Assembly: GCA_900553885.1 (NCBI GenBank)
Contig: USFD01000042.1
Location: 1 to 26,660, forward strand
Direction: 5' to 3'
DNA: 26,660 nt
Origin: an uncultured Ruminococcus sp.
GTDB lineage: Bacteria > Bacillota > Clostridia > Lachnospirales > Lachnospiraceae
The notes under the pieces were generated by a model. That model was not told where the DNA came from. It did no database searches and was given only the letters and a program-made list of their open reading frames with translations. Shown here piece by piece: positions 1 to 6,795 of the stretch (position 1 is the stretch's first letter; the number at the start of each line of letters is the position of its first letter). The translations under genes and the position numbers were made by a program.

Positions 1-827
1 GTAACACCTTCCACGATCTGTTTGGAGAACAGGGAGTAGATGATAATTACCGGTATTGTAATGAGAGTAATAACTGCAAGCGTCTGTCCCATCGTTGTAT
101 TCTCATTGGATGTGATGGAGTTCAGACCGATCTGTGCTGTCAGCAGATCACTGGATGTAAATACAAGCGAGGGCCAGAGGTAGTCATTCCATACATTCAG
201 GAAAGTAAATACGCTGACGGTTGCGACAACTGTCTTGGACATTGGCAGAACCATGGTGAAGAAGTATTTCACAGGGCCGCAGTAGTCCAGCTGCGCTGCC
301 TCGTACACATCATCCGGCAGACTGACGAATACCTGCCGGAACAGGAAGATGTTGAACGGGTTTACAATCAGCGGCAGGATATAACCTACAATCGTATTCA
401 GAAGACCGGCCTTCGCAATAATAAGGAAATGAATGGTAATGACCGTCTCTGTAGGTACGATCAGCAGCATGACAATAATCATAAGCCACTGGTCGCGGAA
501 AGGAAAGTTGATTTTTGCCAGCGCATATCCTGCCAGGCCGTTTACGACAATGCTCAGAACGATCAGGATTGCCGCATACAGAAGCGTATTTGCCATATAT
601 CTGAGGAAGTTCGTATCCGTGATAATGGAAATATAGTTGTCAAGGAAATTTCCGCTTAATGCCGGCGGGATGAAAGCTGCAATGGAATTCATATCCGCCG
701 TGATGGCTGCGTCCGGTTTAAAGGAGTTTGCAAGCATCCAGATAACCGGAAACAGGAAAAAGATGGAGAGAACCAGCAGCACAGCTACCAGGATCCAGTT
801 AATTCGCTTTTGCTTTTTTGTGAACAT
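1..827 (-). CDS. CUT1 sugar ABC transporter permease, MalG type (3' end cut)
   Basis: Second inner-membrane permease subunit of a carbohydrate ABC importer. The minus-strand frame starts at an ATG at 827 behind a GGAAGG ribosome-binding site and reads MFTKKQKRINW followed by a hydrophobic helix. The EAA loop that docks the ATPase is visible as EAAQLDYCGPVKYFF...LP, with DYLWPSL downstream, typical of the MalG branch (binding-protein-dependent transport permease family). The frame is open to the window edge and ends in SKQIVEGVT. The family usually ends in a conserved GxTxGAVKG-like tail, so only a few residues are probably missing. The start lies 29 bp inside the end of the upstream permease gene, which indicates tight translational coupling. 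The protein begins without a cleavable signal peptide, as usual for this subunit. Substrate is inferred only from the neighbouring GH32 gene. Confidence 0.9.
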   Translation of the reverse strand, partial: MFTKKQKRINWILVAVLLVLSIFFLFPVIWMLANSFKPDAAITADMNSIAAFIPPALSGNFLDNYISIITDTNFLRYMANTLLYAAILIVLSIVVNGLAGYALAKINFPFRDQWLMIIVMLLIVPTETVITIHFLIIAKAGLLNTIVGYILPLIVNPFNIFLFRQVFVSLPDDVYEAAQLDYCGPVKYFFTMVLPMSKTVVATVSVFTFLNVWNDYLWPSLVFTSSDLLTAQIGLNSITSNENTTMGQTLAVITLITIPVIIIYSLFSKQIVEGV

Positions 828-1698
828 GTTTCCTTCCCTCCTTATCCTTAGTCAGTACGTTCTGGATGATTGTAAGGATTACCACAAATACAGTAAATAC
901 GATTGCCATTGTGGATGCCAGTCCCATCTCCCAGTTGACTGTACCGGTTTCATAAATATCATATACAAGTGTATAGGTTGAGTGGTCGGGGCCGCCGCCT
1001 GTCATAACCATCGGCTGTACCAGCATACGGAACGCTCCGATTGTGACTGTGATAAATACGAAAATACACAGCGGTTTCAGCTCCGGCAGAGTAATATCTC
1101 TGAATTTCTGCCATGCGCTTGCGTGGTCGATTTCTGCAGCCTCATAAAGTGCGGGATTGATATTCTGCAGCCCGCCCAGGAAGATAATCATCTGATATCC
1201 TACGCCCTGCCATACACTCATGATGGCGATAGAAGGCAGCGCCTGGTCCGCACTGTGGATAAAGGGCTGCGGGTCGATTCCTATATGTGCCAGCAGTGTA
1301 TTCAGGATTCCCTCCGGGCTGTAGATCTGCATCCACAGGGTGGAGACAACAGCCAGCGACATAACTACCGGTACAAAAAACGCGACTTTAAAATACTTCT
1401 TGCAGTGTGCCGCTTTGTTGATGGCCAGGGCCAGCACCAGGGCTCCGACGCACTGCAGAGGTACGATAATGATTACAAATTTTACTGTATTTAAAAATGA
1501 CTTTACGAACAGGTCGTCTTTAAAAATATTGATATAATTTTCCAGTCCCACAAAATGTGTCAGCTCCGGGTTCAGCGCGAAATAGTCCGTGAAGCTGAAT
1601 CCGAATGTAAGGAGCATCGGCAGGAATAAAAACAGGGTGAGCAGTACAAGTGCAGGTCCGAAAAACGCCATTCCCAAAATTGAATTTTTCTTTTTCAT
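799..1698 (-). CDS. CUT1 sugar ABC transporter permease, MalF/UgpA type
   Basis: First membrane subunit of the importer, 299 aa. It has a short cytoplasmic N-terminus (MKKKNS), a first helix around residues 10-32, and further helices spaced as expected for six transmembrane segments. The EAA motif appears as EAAEIDHASAWQKFRDITLP near residue 190, the coupling-helix signature for contact with the ATPase. A GGGPDHST stretch following it is common in this subfamily. The start ATG lies 3 bp after the binding-protein stop and is preceded by GAGGG. The C-terminus is basic (KHVHKKAKAN) and overlaps the start of the second permease. Family assignment is firm. The substrate (sucrose or a fructo-oligosaccharide) is inferred from context. 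Confidence 0.92.
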   Translation of the reverse strand: MKKKNSILGMAFFGPALVLLTLFLFLPMLLTFGFSFTDYFALNPELTHFVGLENYINIFKDDLFVKSFLNTVKFVIIIVPLQCVGALVLALAINKAAHCKKYFKVAFFVPVVMSLAVVSTLWMQIYSPEGILNTLLAHIGIDPQPFIHSADQALPSIAIMSVWQGVGYQMIIFLGGLQNINPALYEAAEIDHASAWQKFRDITLPELKPLCIFVFITVTIGAFRMLVQPMVMTGGGPDHSTYTLVYDIYETGTVNWEMGLASTMAIVFTVFVVILTIIQNVLTKDKEGRKHVHKKAKAN

Positions 1699-1701
1699 TC
1701 T

Positions 1702-3024
1702 TTAGTCCCTCGTATAACGTTCCAGTTTCTGATCAATTCGTTCCACAGCTTTATCAAGCTCTTCATTTACATCTTTTCCGCTCAGCGCCACACTTTCCAG
1801 AACTTCCTGGAAACTGGTGCTCACCTGAGGATATACAGGTGTCTTCGGTCTCGGATGTCCGTAGTTGCTCAGCTGATTGTACAGAGCGCTGTAGTTTTCA
1901 TCTGTCTGGAAGACATCTATATTTTCAAACGCTTCATATGTAGATGGGAAGTTTTTGGTCATATCCCAGATCCGGATGCCGCTGTCCACGCCGCTCATCC
2001 ATTTGACCAGTTCGGTGGCGCCTTCGATATCCTTTGTCTCTGAGGATGCGGCAAAGGCCCAGGAACCGGTGGGGGTGTAAGCTTCACCCTTCCAGTCGTC
2101 GCTTACGATATAAGGCGCAACTCCCAGATTGATGTCCGGATAGCTTGTGTATATCGTATTGACTTCCCATGCTCCGTCAAATTTGAAAGCAGCTCTTCCG
2201 CTTTCAAAGAGATTGTCGATGGGAGCTGCGGACATGTATTTGTTTTCCACAATTGTCCGGAAATACTCCATGGCCGCTTTTGTCTGATCCGAGTTGAAGT
2301 AACCGTCCACCGTCAGTCCGTCGTCGCTTACAAGTTCACTGCCGCCGGACCAGACGAAAGGAGCGAAGTAGTAGATGCTCGTCTCTCCTACCGGGAAGGT
2401 CATGTCAAGCGGATATCCGTTTTTCTCGTCCATAAGTGGTTTCAGCTTTTCAAGAATGTCAAGAAATTCCGACCATGTCCAGGGATGATCCGCATCCGGA
2501 ATTTCAATTCCTGCTTCTTCGATAATGTCTTTGTTGTAGTAGAATCCTACGCTGGATTCCATTACGCCAAGGGCATACAGCTTATCATTGACAGTGCCCT
2601 GTTCAATGATGGAGGGAAGATATTCGCTTTCTTCTTCCTCTGTCAGATCAACCAGGGGCTGGATGATGTCGTTGGCTGCGTATGCGGATATGTTCGGACC
2701 GTCTACTGTAAGTACGTCCGGCAGTCCTCCGGCCATAACCGATGCGTTTACCTTGTCGGAGTAACCGCCTCCGCTGTCGTTTCGCGGTACAAATTCAATG
2801 TCCGCAAAATACTTGCCGTCATAAGCTTCATTAAAAGTTTCTACAGATTCTTTGTAGGCCTGCCCCTCTTCAGTGTCCTCGATTGAGTGGACCCATATGG
2901 AGAGGTACTCTTCCCCTTCGTCGTATCCGGGAATATCACCGGGCTTGGGATCTTTCTTCTGACAGCCCGACAGACAGGCCGCGGTGAAGAGTACTGCTGT
3001 CAGGAACAGCAATCGTTTTCTCAT
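1702..3024 (-). CDS. Extracellular sugar-binding lipoprotein of the ABC importer
   Basis: Solute-binding protein, 440 aa, of the family-1 (CUT1) type. The N-terminus is a lipoprotein signal: basic MRKR, a hydrophobic core, and the lipobox LSGC with Cys21 as the lipidated residue, followed by a charged linker (QKKDPKPGD). The mature part has the mixed alpha/beta sequence expected, including the G-AAFKFDGAW-type segment near residue 280 and the TGSWAFAASSETKD segment often seen in sugar-binding lipoproteins. AAGGAGGAG at 3030-3038 sets the ATG at 3024. It is the first gene of the leftward operon and lies directly behind two operator-like palindromes, so repression by the divergent LacI-type regulator is likely. 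Lipidation would depend on Lgt, which is encoded later in this window. Confidence 0.92.
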   Translation of the reverse strand: MRKRLLFLTAVLFTAACLSGCQKKDPKPGDIPGYDEGEEYLSIWVHSIEDTEEGQAYKESVETFNEAYDGKYFADIEFVPRNDSGGGYSDKVNASVMAGGLPDVLTVDGPNISAYAANDIIQPLVDLTEEEESEYLPSIIEQGTVNDKLYALGVMESSVGFYYNKDIIEEAGIEIPDADHPWTWSEFLDILEKLKPLMDEKNGYPLDMTFPVGETSIYYFAPFVWSGGSELVSDDGLTVDGYFNSDQTKAAMEYFRTIVENKYMSAAPIDNLFESGRAAFKFDGAWEVNTIYTSYPDINLGVAPYIVSDDWKGEAYTPTGSWAFAASSETKDIEGATELVKWMSGVDSGIRIWDMTKNFPSTYEAFENIDVFQTDENYSALYNQLSNYGHPRPKTPVYPQVSTSFQEVLESVALSGKDVNEELDKAVERIDQKLERYTRD

Positions 3025-3062
3025 TCCATCTCCTCCTTTTCTTCTGCTGGTGAATATAAGAA

Positions 3063-3085
3063 AAACCGGTTTCGTAACCGGTTAC
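3063..3085. promoter_or_regulatory. Tandem LacI-type operators
   Basis: Two palindromes with the same CCGG core lie in the divergent intergenic region: AAACCGGTTT at 3063-3072 and the perfect 12-mer GTAACCGGTTAC at 3074-3085. Their centres are 12 bp apart, slightly more than one helical turn. A CpG-centred palindrome is typical for LacI-family operators. The pair lies just upstream of the regulator's -35 box and just upstream of a TATATT sequence on the minus strand (3053-3058), which could be the -10 for the binding-protein operon. No good matching minus-strand -35 was found. Binding by the adjacent regulator is inferred. Confidence 0.65.
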
Positions 3086-3089
3086 TTTA

Positions 3090-3119
3090 TTGATTATCCG
3101 TGGTTCTATCTGGTATACT
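3090..3119 (+). promoter_or_regulatory. Sigma-A-type promoter of the LacI-family gene
   Basis: TTGATT at 3090-3095 and TATACT at 3114-3119 are separated by 18 bp and each matches the vegetative consensus at most positions. The -35 begins 4 bp after the second operator palindrome, so a bound regulator would probably hinder polymerase. Transcription would begin near 3126 and give a leader of about 95 nt. Confidence 0.6.
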
Positions 3120-3131
3120 GTCTATGTTCAG

Positions 3132-3185
3132 ATCAGAAGAAAAGTCTGATGGAAAAGGGCTGCCGGATCAGGACAGACCCTTTTT
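3132..3185 (+). promoter_or_regulatory. Two tandem hairpins in the regulator leader, the second terminator-like
   Basis: Hairpin 1 pairs ATCAGA (3132-3137) with TCTGAT (3145-3150) around a 7-nt loop. Hairpin 2 pairs AAAAGGGCTG (3153-3162) with CAG-A-CCCTTTT (3174-3184), with one bulged A, and its 3' arm runs into T5 (3181-3185), the form of an intrinsic terminator. The 3' arm of hairpin 1 (TCTGATGG) can also pair imperfectly with part of hairpin 2 (CCGGATCAGGA). This would allow alternative structures. The structures are visible; attenuation is inferred, and it could instead be a remnant terminator. Confidence 0.4.
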
Positions 3186-3221
3186 CGCGGAGTAGAAATA
3201 TTTCTGAAAGAGAGGAAACAT

Positions 3222-4247
3222 ATGAAAACGAAAAAAGTGACATTTGCGGATATTGCGGCATACACGAATTTTTCAAAGACTACGATCTCCAGATATTTTA
3301 ATGACCCTGATTCCCTGACTCTGGAGAATCAGCAGAAAATCGCGGATGCACTGGTAGCTCTGGATTATAAGGAAAATAAAGTGGGAAGGATACTTGCAAG
3401 CGGCAGAACAGAGTTTGTCGGAATTATCATACCGAACCTGTATATGCATTATTATTCAGAGATGCTGAATCAGATTCTGGACACTTATGAAAAATACGGG
3501 TACAAATTTCTCGTCTTCGCCGGGAACGAAAAGGCGGATGTAGAACGGAAATATATTGAAGAACTGATGGCCTATAATATTGAAGGCATGATTATTCTGA
3601 GTCCGACGATTCCGTCCGAAGAGCTTGCCGCTTATAATGTACCGGTAGTGGGAATCGAAAGGGAAGACAGATATATCTGCAGTGTGAATACGGACAATTA
3701 TATGGGAGGTGTACAGGCCGCGGGGCTGCTCAGAAAAAGCGACTGTGACATTCTCATACATGTGAACGGGGATCTGCCGGAAACATCTCCGGCCTACGGA
3801 CGCATCCGGGGATTTGTCGATATCTGCGAGGAATATCACCTTCCCTATAAATTGATTCTTACCCACCTGGGGAATACATTTGAGGAAAGCAGGCAGAATA
3901 CTGCCCGGATTATAGACAGTCTGGAGGAAGAATTTCCAGATATGAAAAAGGGAATATTCATGTCAAACGATACGCACGCTAACGTACTTTTAAATCTTCT
4001 GTTTCAACGATACGGAAAACTCCCGGAAACTTATCAGATTATAGGATTTGATAATTCACCGATTTCCCGGGAGGCAGTTATTCCGACCAGTACGGTGGGG
4101 CAGCAGATCTCTGTTATTGCAAATGAAGCGATGCAGCTTCTGTCTGAGCTGATGGAAGAGCGGAAGAAAAGAAGACCGACGCCGTTGAAGGAGCCGATAC
4201 ATAAGATTATACCTCCGATTCTGATCCGGAGAGGAACAACGGCATAA
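3222..4247 (+). CDS. LacI-family transcriptional regulator
   Basis: Sugar-responsive DNA-binding repressor, 341 aa, the usual length. Residues 6-25 (VTFADIAAYTNFSKTTISRY) form the LacI helix-turn-helix, followed by the hinge-helix region ending near residue 60 (KVGRILASGRT). The rest is a periplasmic-binding-protein-like sugar sensor: FVGIIIPNLYMHYYSEML opens its first lobe and QIIGFDNSPISR lies in the second. The ATG at 3222 follows AGAGGAAA. The gene is divergent from the ABC operon and 76 bp upstream of the GH32 gene in the same direction, so it is the likely local regulator and probably controls itself. The effector (a fructoside or its product) is inferred from the neighbours. Confidence 0.93.
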   Translation: MKTKKVTFADIAAYTNFSKTTISRYFNDPDSLTLENQQKIADALVALDYKENKVGRILASGRTEFVGIIIPNLYMHYYSEMLNQILDTYEKYGYKFLVFAGNEKADVERKYIEELMAYNIEGMIILSPTIPSEELAAYNVPVVGIEREDRYICSVNTDNYMGGVQAAGLLRKSDCDILIHVNGDLPETSPAYGRIRGFVDICEEYHLPYKLILTHLGNTFEESRQNTARIIDSLEEEFPDMKKGIFMSNDTHANVLLNLLFQRYGKLPETYQIIGFDNSPISREAVIPTSTVGQQISVIANEAMQLLSELMEERKKRRPTPLKEPIHKIIPPILIRRGTTA

Positions 4248-4323
4248 TACAGGATAAATAACCGCCATTCGATATCCGGCGGCAGGAGAATCATTATTAA
4301 AGAAGAAAAAGGAGAAGAAATCT

Positions 4324-5811
4324 ATGAGCCAGATTTTACGGGATGCAAGAAGATATGAAGAGACAAGAGACAGACAGATTGCTGACGAGCCAAAGCCGTC
4401 CTTTCATTTGTCTGCAAGAACAGGATGGATGAATGACCCGAACGGTTTTTCATATTATAACGGGGAATACCATCTGTTTTACCAGTATCACCCCTATGAT
4501 TCCCACTGGGGCCCGATGCACTGGGGACATGCAGTGAGCAGGGACCTGCTTCACTGGGAGTATTTTCCGGCGGCGCTTGCTCCGGATACAGATTATGACA
4601 GGGATGGCTGTTTTTCCGGCAGCGCTGTTGCGCTGGATGACGGCAGACACCTGCTGATGTACACCGGAGTTGTGAAAGAGACGCAGCCTGACGGCAGCTG
4701 CAGGGAAGTACAGACGCAGTGTATTGCTTCAGGAGACGGAACGGATTATGAGAAATATGCAGGCAATCCGGTTCTGGATGCCGGGGATCTGCCAGAGGAC
4801 GGAAGCCGTTTCGACTTCCGTGACCCCAGAATCTGGAGAGCAAAGGACGGTACTTTCCGCTGCGTGGTTGGCAACTGTACGGCGCAGAAGGACGGAAGGA
4901 TTCTTCTCTACAGCAGCCCGGACGGGATGAAATGGCAATTTGAGAAGATCCTGCTCAGCAATAACGGACGTTTTGGCCGGATGTGGGAATGCCCGGACTT
5001 TTTTGAACTGGACGGAAAGCAGGTGCTGCTTGTAAGTCCTCAGGATATGCTCCCTCAGGGATTTGAGTACCACAATGGGAACGGAACCGTATGCTTTATC
5101 GGAGAATTTGATGAGAGGACAAACACATTTACCGAGGAATATAATCAGGCCATTGACTATGGAATTGATTTTTACGCGCCTCAGACGATACGGACTCCGG
5201 ACGGGCGCCGGGTCATGATCGGGTGGATGCAGAACTGGGATACCTGTAATCTGCATTCTCCGAATCGTCCCTGGTTCGGACAGATGAGTCTTCCCAGAGA
5301 GCTTTCCATAAAAAACGGACGGCTGATTCAGAAACCGGTCCGTGAACTGGAAAAAATGCGCAGAAACCGAGTCGCTTACGAACATGTTATCTTTGCTGAT
5401 AAGATAAGTCTGGATGGGGTAAAGGGACGCCGTATTGATCTGGAGCTTACGCTGCGTCCTGCTGATGACAGCGAGATATACCGCAAGTTTGCCATTCGGT
5501 TTGCCCAGAATGATATCTGCCATACAGCGGTAAGCTTCCGTCCTCACGAATCCATTCTGAAAATTGACCGGAAATTTTCCGGTTCCAGAAGAGCGAGTAT
5601 TCATCAGCGCAGAAGCTTTGTCGGCGGCCGGGACGGAAAAATCAGATTGCGTATTATTCTGGACAATTTCAGTGCGGAATTATTTGTAAACGATGGAGAA
5701 CAGGTGCTTACGGCGACAATATATACAGATCTTTCCGCAGAAGGGATCTCATTTTATGTGGACGGAAAAGCGGAGATTGATGTAGTAAAGTATGAGCTGA
5801 CAGCAGAGTAG
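4324..5811 (+). CDS. GH32 beta-fructofuranosidase / sucrose(-6-phosphate) hydrolase
   Basis: Hydrolyses terminal beta-fructosides such as sucrose or short fructans, 495 aa. All three GH32 active-site signatures are present: WMNDPNG with the nucleophile Asp38, FRDP at residues 165-168 (transition-state Asp167), and WECPDFF with the acid/base Glu222. A five-bladed propeller domain (about 25-340) is followed by a beta-sandwich domain (about 350-495). There is no signal peptide, so it is cytoplasmic. The start ATG is preceded by AAGGAGAAG. ScrB/SacA enzymes acting on sucrose-6-phosphate belong to the same family, but the neighbouring importer is an ABC system rather than a PTS, so unphosphorylated substrate is more likely here. 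It is cotranscribed with, or lies just downstream of, the LacI-type gene and ends at a strong terminator. Confidence 0.94.
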   Translation: MSQILRDARRYEETRDRQIADEPKPSFHLSARTGWMNDPNGFSYYNGEYHLFYQYHPYDSHWGPMHWGHAVSRDLLHWEYFPAALAPDTDYDRDGCFSGSAVALDDGRHLLMYTGVVKETQPDGSCREVQTQCIASGDGTDYEKYAGNPVLDAGDLPEDGSRFDFRDPRIWRAKDGTFRCVVGNCTAQKDGRILLYSSPDGMKWQFEKILLSNNGRFGRMWECPDFFELDGKQVLLVSPQDMLPQGFEYHNGNGTVCFIGEFDERTNTFTEEYNQAIDYGIDFYAPQTIRTPDGRRVMIGWMQNWDTCNLHSPNRPWFGQMSLPRELSIKNGRLIQKPVRELEKMRRNRVAYEHVIFADKISLDGVKGRRIDLELTLRPADDSEIYRKFAIRFAQNDICHTAVSFRPHESILKIDRKFSGSRRASIHQRRSFVGGRDGKIRLRIILDNFSAELFVNDGEQVLTATIYTDLSAEGISFYVDGKAEIDVVKYELTAE

Positions 5812-5827
5812 CTGCGTGTGAAAATAG

Positions 5828-5867
5828 AAGCGGCAGCGGTCTAATCTTCGACCGCTGCCGCTTTTTT
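5828..5867. terminator. Convergent intrinsic terminator
   Basis: A perfect 14-bp stem pairs AAGCGGCAGCGGTC (5828-5841) with GACCGCTGCCGCTT (5850-5863) around an 8-nt loop, followed by T6 (5862-5867). It terminates the GH32 transcript. On the minus strand the trailing CTATTTT is a weaker U-tract, so it may also serve the opposing membrane-protein gene, whose stop codon (5841-5843) starts at the base of the loop. Confidence 0.92.
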
Positions 5868-6575
5868 CATCGGCTCATATGTAAAGTGATTGAATACGGC
5901 TATGGTCCGTCCTACGCCGACCATGGCCAGAATTGTTCCAACGCCGACTCCCACAAGATGTCCCGCGAAGATAAAACTCAGGATGACGGTAATGGTAATA
6001 TTGGTCAGATCAAAGCAGTTTTTTGTAAAGCCCACACTTTTATGAATGGTGTCTGCAATCGCCTGTACAATTCCGTCCCCCGGATTCGGGACGATCCGCA
6101 TATTCAGCGACATGGCCGCGCCGATTCCGGTCAGTATAATGGCCAGAATCAGGACAATTACACGGAGAGCCATCCCTCCCGCCGTACTCTGACGGTCCGA
6201 ATACAGATCCGGAATTACCGTGGAAAACAGGTTGAGAAAACGGGTGAAAACCAGACTCAGAGGAATCTGGAGAAAATCCATAAGAAGGATCAGCTTACGG
6301 TCCGTTTTTCCTGCGTGGGCCAGCGCTCCGCCGGAATTTTTCGTATATTTCTTGTCACGGTTCAGATGGAGCACCATTTCGATCAAAACAAAAACACTGT
6401 ACAGAGCCAGTGTCATATTGCCGAAGTTATGGTCAGAAATTACGGATATGCTGTATGCCACCGAGATAATCGGCGAGACGCCCAGACCGGTTTTTGTATT
6501 GAGCGTAAGCCCCAGCGCCAGAATAAGAAGTCCGGCGGCATAGAACAGTCCCCGGAAAAGAATTGGTTTTTTCAT
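5841..6575 (-). CDS. YczE-like multi-pass membrane protein
   Basis: Integral membrane protein of 244 aa related by pattern to the YczE/YitT-type family of unknown function. It has a short basic start (MKKPILFRG), then GLLILALGLTLNTKTGLGVSP, a signature-like segment of this family, and several further helices (about residues 45-65, 95-115, 140-160, 180-200 and 205-230). A second glycine-rich motif, MRIVPNPGDGIVQAIADT, follows helix 4. The ATG at 6575 is chosen because AGGGA precedes it; an upstream in-frame ATG at 6605 lies on top of the predicted transcription start and has no ribosome-binding site. Its last codons are encoded inside the terminator stem. It stands alone on the minus strand. 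The transported substrate, if any, is unknown. Confidence 0.82.
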   Translation of the reverse strand: MKKPILFRGLFYAAGLLILALGLTLNTKTGLGVSPIISVAYSISVISDHNFGNMTLALYSVFVLIEMVLHLNRDKKYTKNSGGALAHAGKTDRKLILLMDFLQIPLSLVFTRFLNLFSTVIPDLYSDRQSTAGGMALRVIVLILAIILTGIGAAMSLNMRIVPNPGDGIVQAIADTIHKSVGFTKNCFDLTNITITVILSFIFAGHLVGVGVGTILAMVGVGRTIAVFNHFTYEPMKKAAAVED

Positions 6576-6610
6576 AAATATCCCTGCCTTTAATAACAAT
6601 GTCACCTGCT

Positions 6611-6640
6611 ATTTTAGACAGGGAAAGGGAAATTTGTCAA
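6611..6640 (-). promoter_or_regulatory. Strong promoter of the YczE-like gene
   Basis: On the minus strand a perfect -35 TTGACA (plus-strand 6635-6640) is followed 18 bp later by TAAAAT (6611-6616). The expected start is near 6604, leaving a leader of about 30 nt before the AGGGA site and ATG at 6575. Confidence 0.7.
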
Positions 6641-6646
6641 ATTTCC
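6628..6646. promoter_or_regulatory. Palindrome overlapping the -35 box, possible operator
   Basis: GGAAATTTGTCAAATTTCC is an 8-bp perfect inverted repeat with a 3-bp centre. It covers the -35 box of the minus-strand promoter, a classic position for a repressor site. The A/T-rich arms do not resemble the CCGG operators near 3070, so a different regulator would be involved. No candidate regulator gene is adjacent. Confidence 0.45.
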
Positions 6647-6706
6647 GTCAGAAAAACAGCCCCGGGAAGAGCATTTCCCCATGTGTCCGGAAATGGCTTC
6701 CGGCCT

Positions 6707-6735
6707 TTGCAAGAGGGGCATGATTGTGGTATTCT
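6707..6735 (+). promoter_or_regulatory. Candidate promoter of the murE operon
   Basis: TTGCAA (6707-6712) and TATTCT (6730-6735) are 17 bp apart. A perfect 6-bp inverted repeat, CCGGAA (6687-6692) with TTCCGG (6698-6703), lies directly upstream of the -35. This is the only reasonable plus-strand promoter seen before murE and may drive much of the long gene run that follows. Confidence 0.5.
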
Positions 6736-6746
6736 TATATCAACGG

Positions 6747-6781
6747 CTGTGCATGGGTATGCCTGCACAGTATTTTGTTTT
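6747..6781 (+). promoter_or_regulatory. Hairpin with T-rich tail in the murE leader
   Basis: CTGTGCA (6747-6753) pairs perfectly with TGCACAG (6764-6770), and the 10-nt loop can add a GG/CC pair. TATTTTGTTTT (6771-6781) follows immediately, then the AAGGAGGT ribosome-binding site (6782-6788). The form is that of a short terminator or attenuator at the very 5' end of the transcript. It could equally be a stabilising 5' stem. Function is inferred. Confidence 0.4.
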
Positions 6782-6795
6782 AAGGAGGTTAAACT

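Noticed and set aside
4248..4323. Possible terminator between the LacI-type gene and GH32 gene (CCGCC/GGCGG)
   Set aside because: The stem is only 5 bp with a large loop and no T-tract.
4729..5604. Minus-strand ORF of 291 codons within the GH32 gene
   Set aside because: It is antisense to a gene with fully intact GH32 motifs, with no recognisable domain and no ribosome-binding site.
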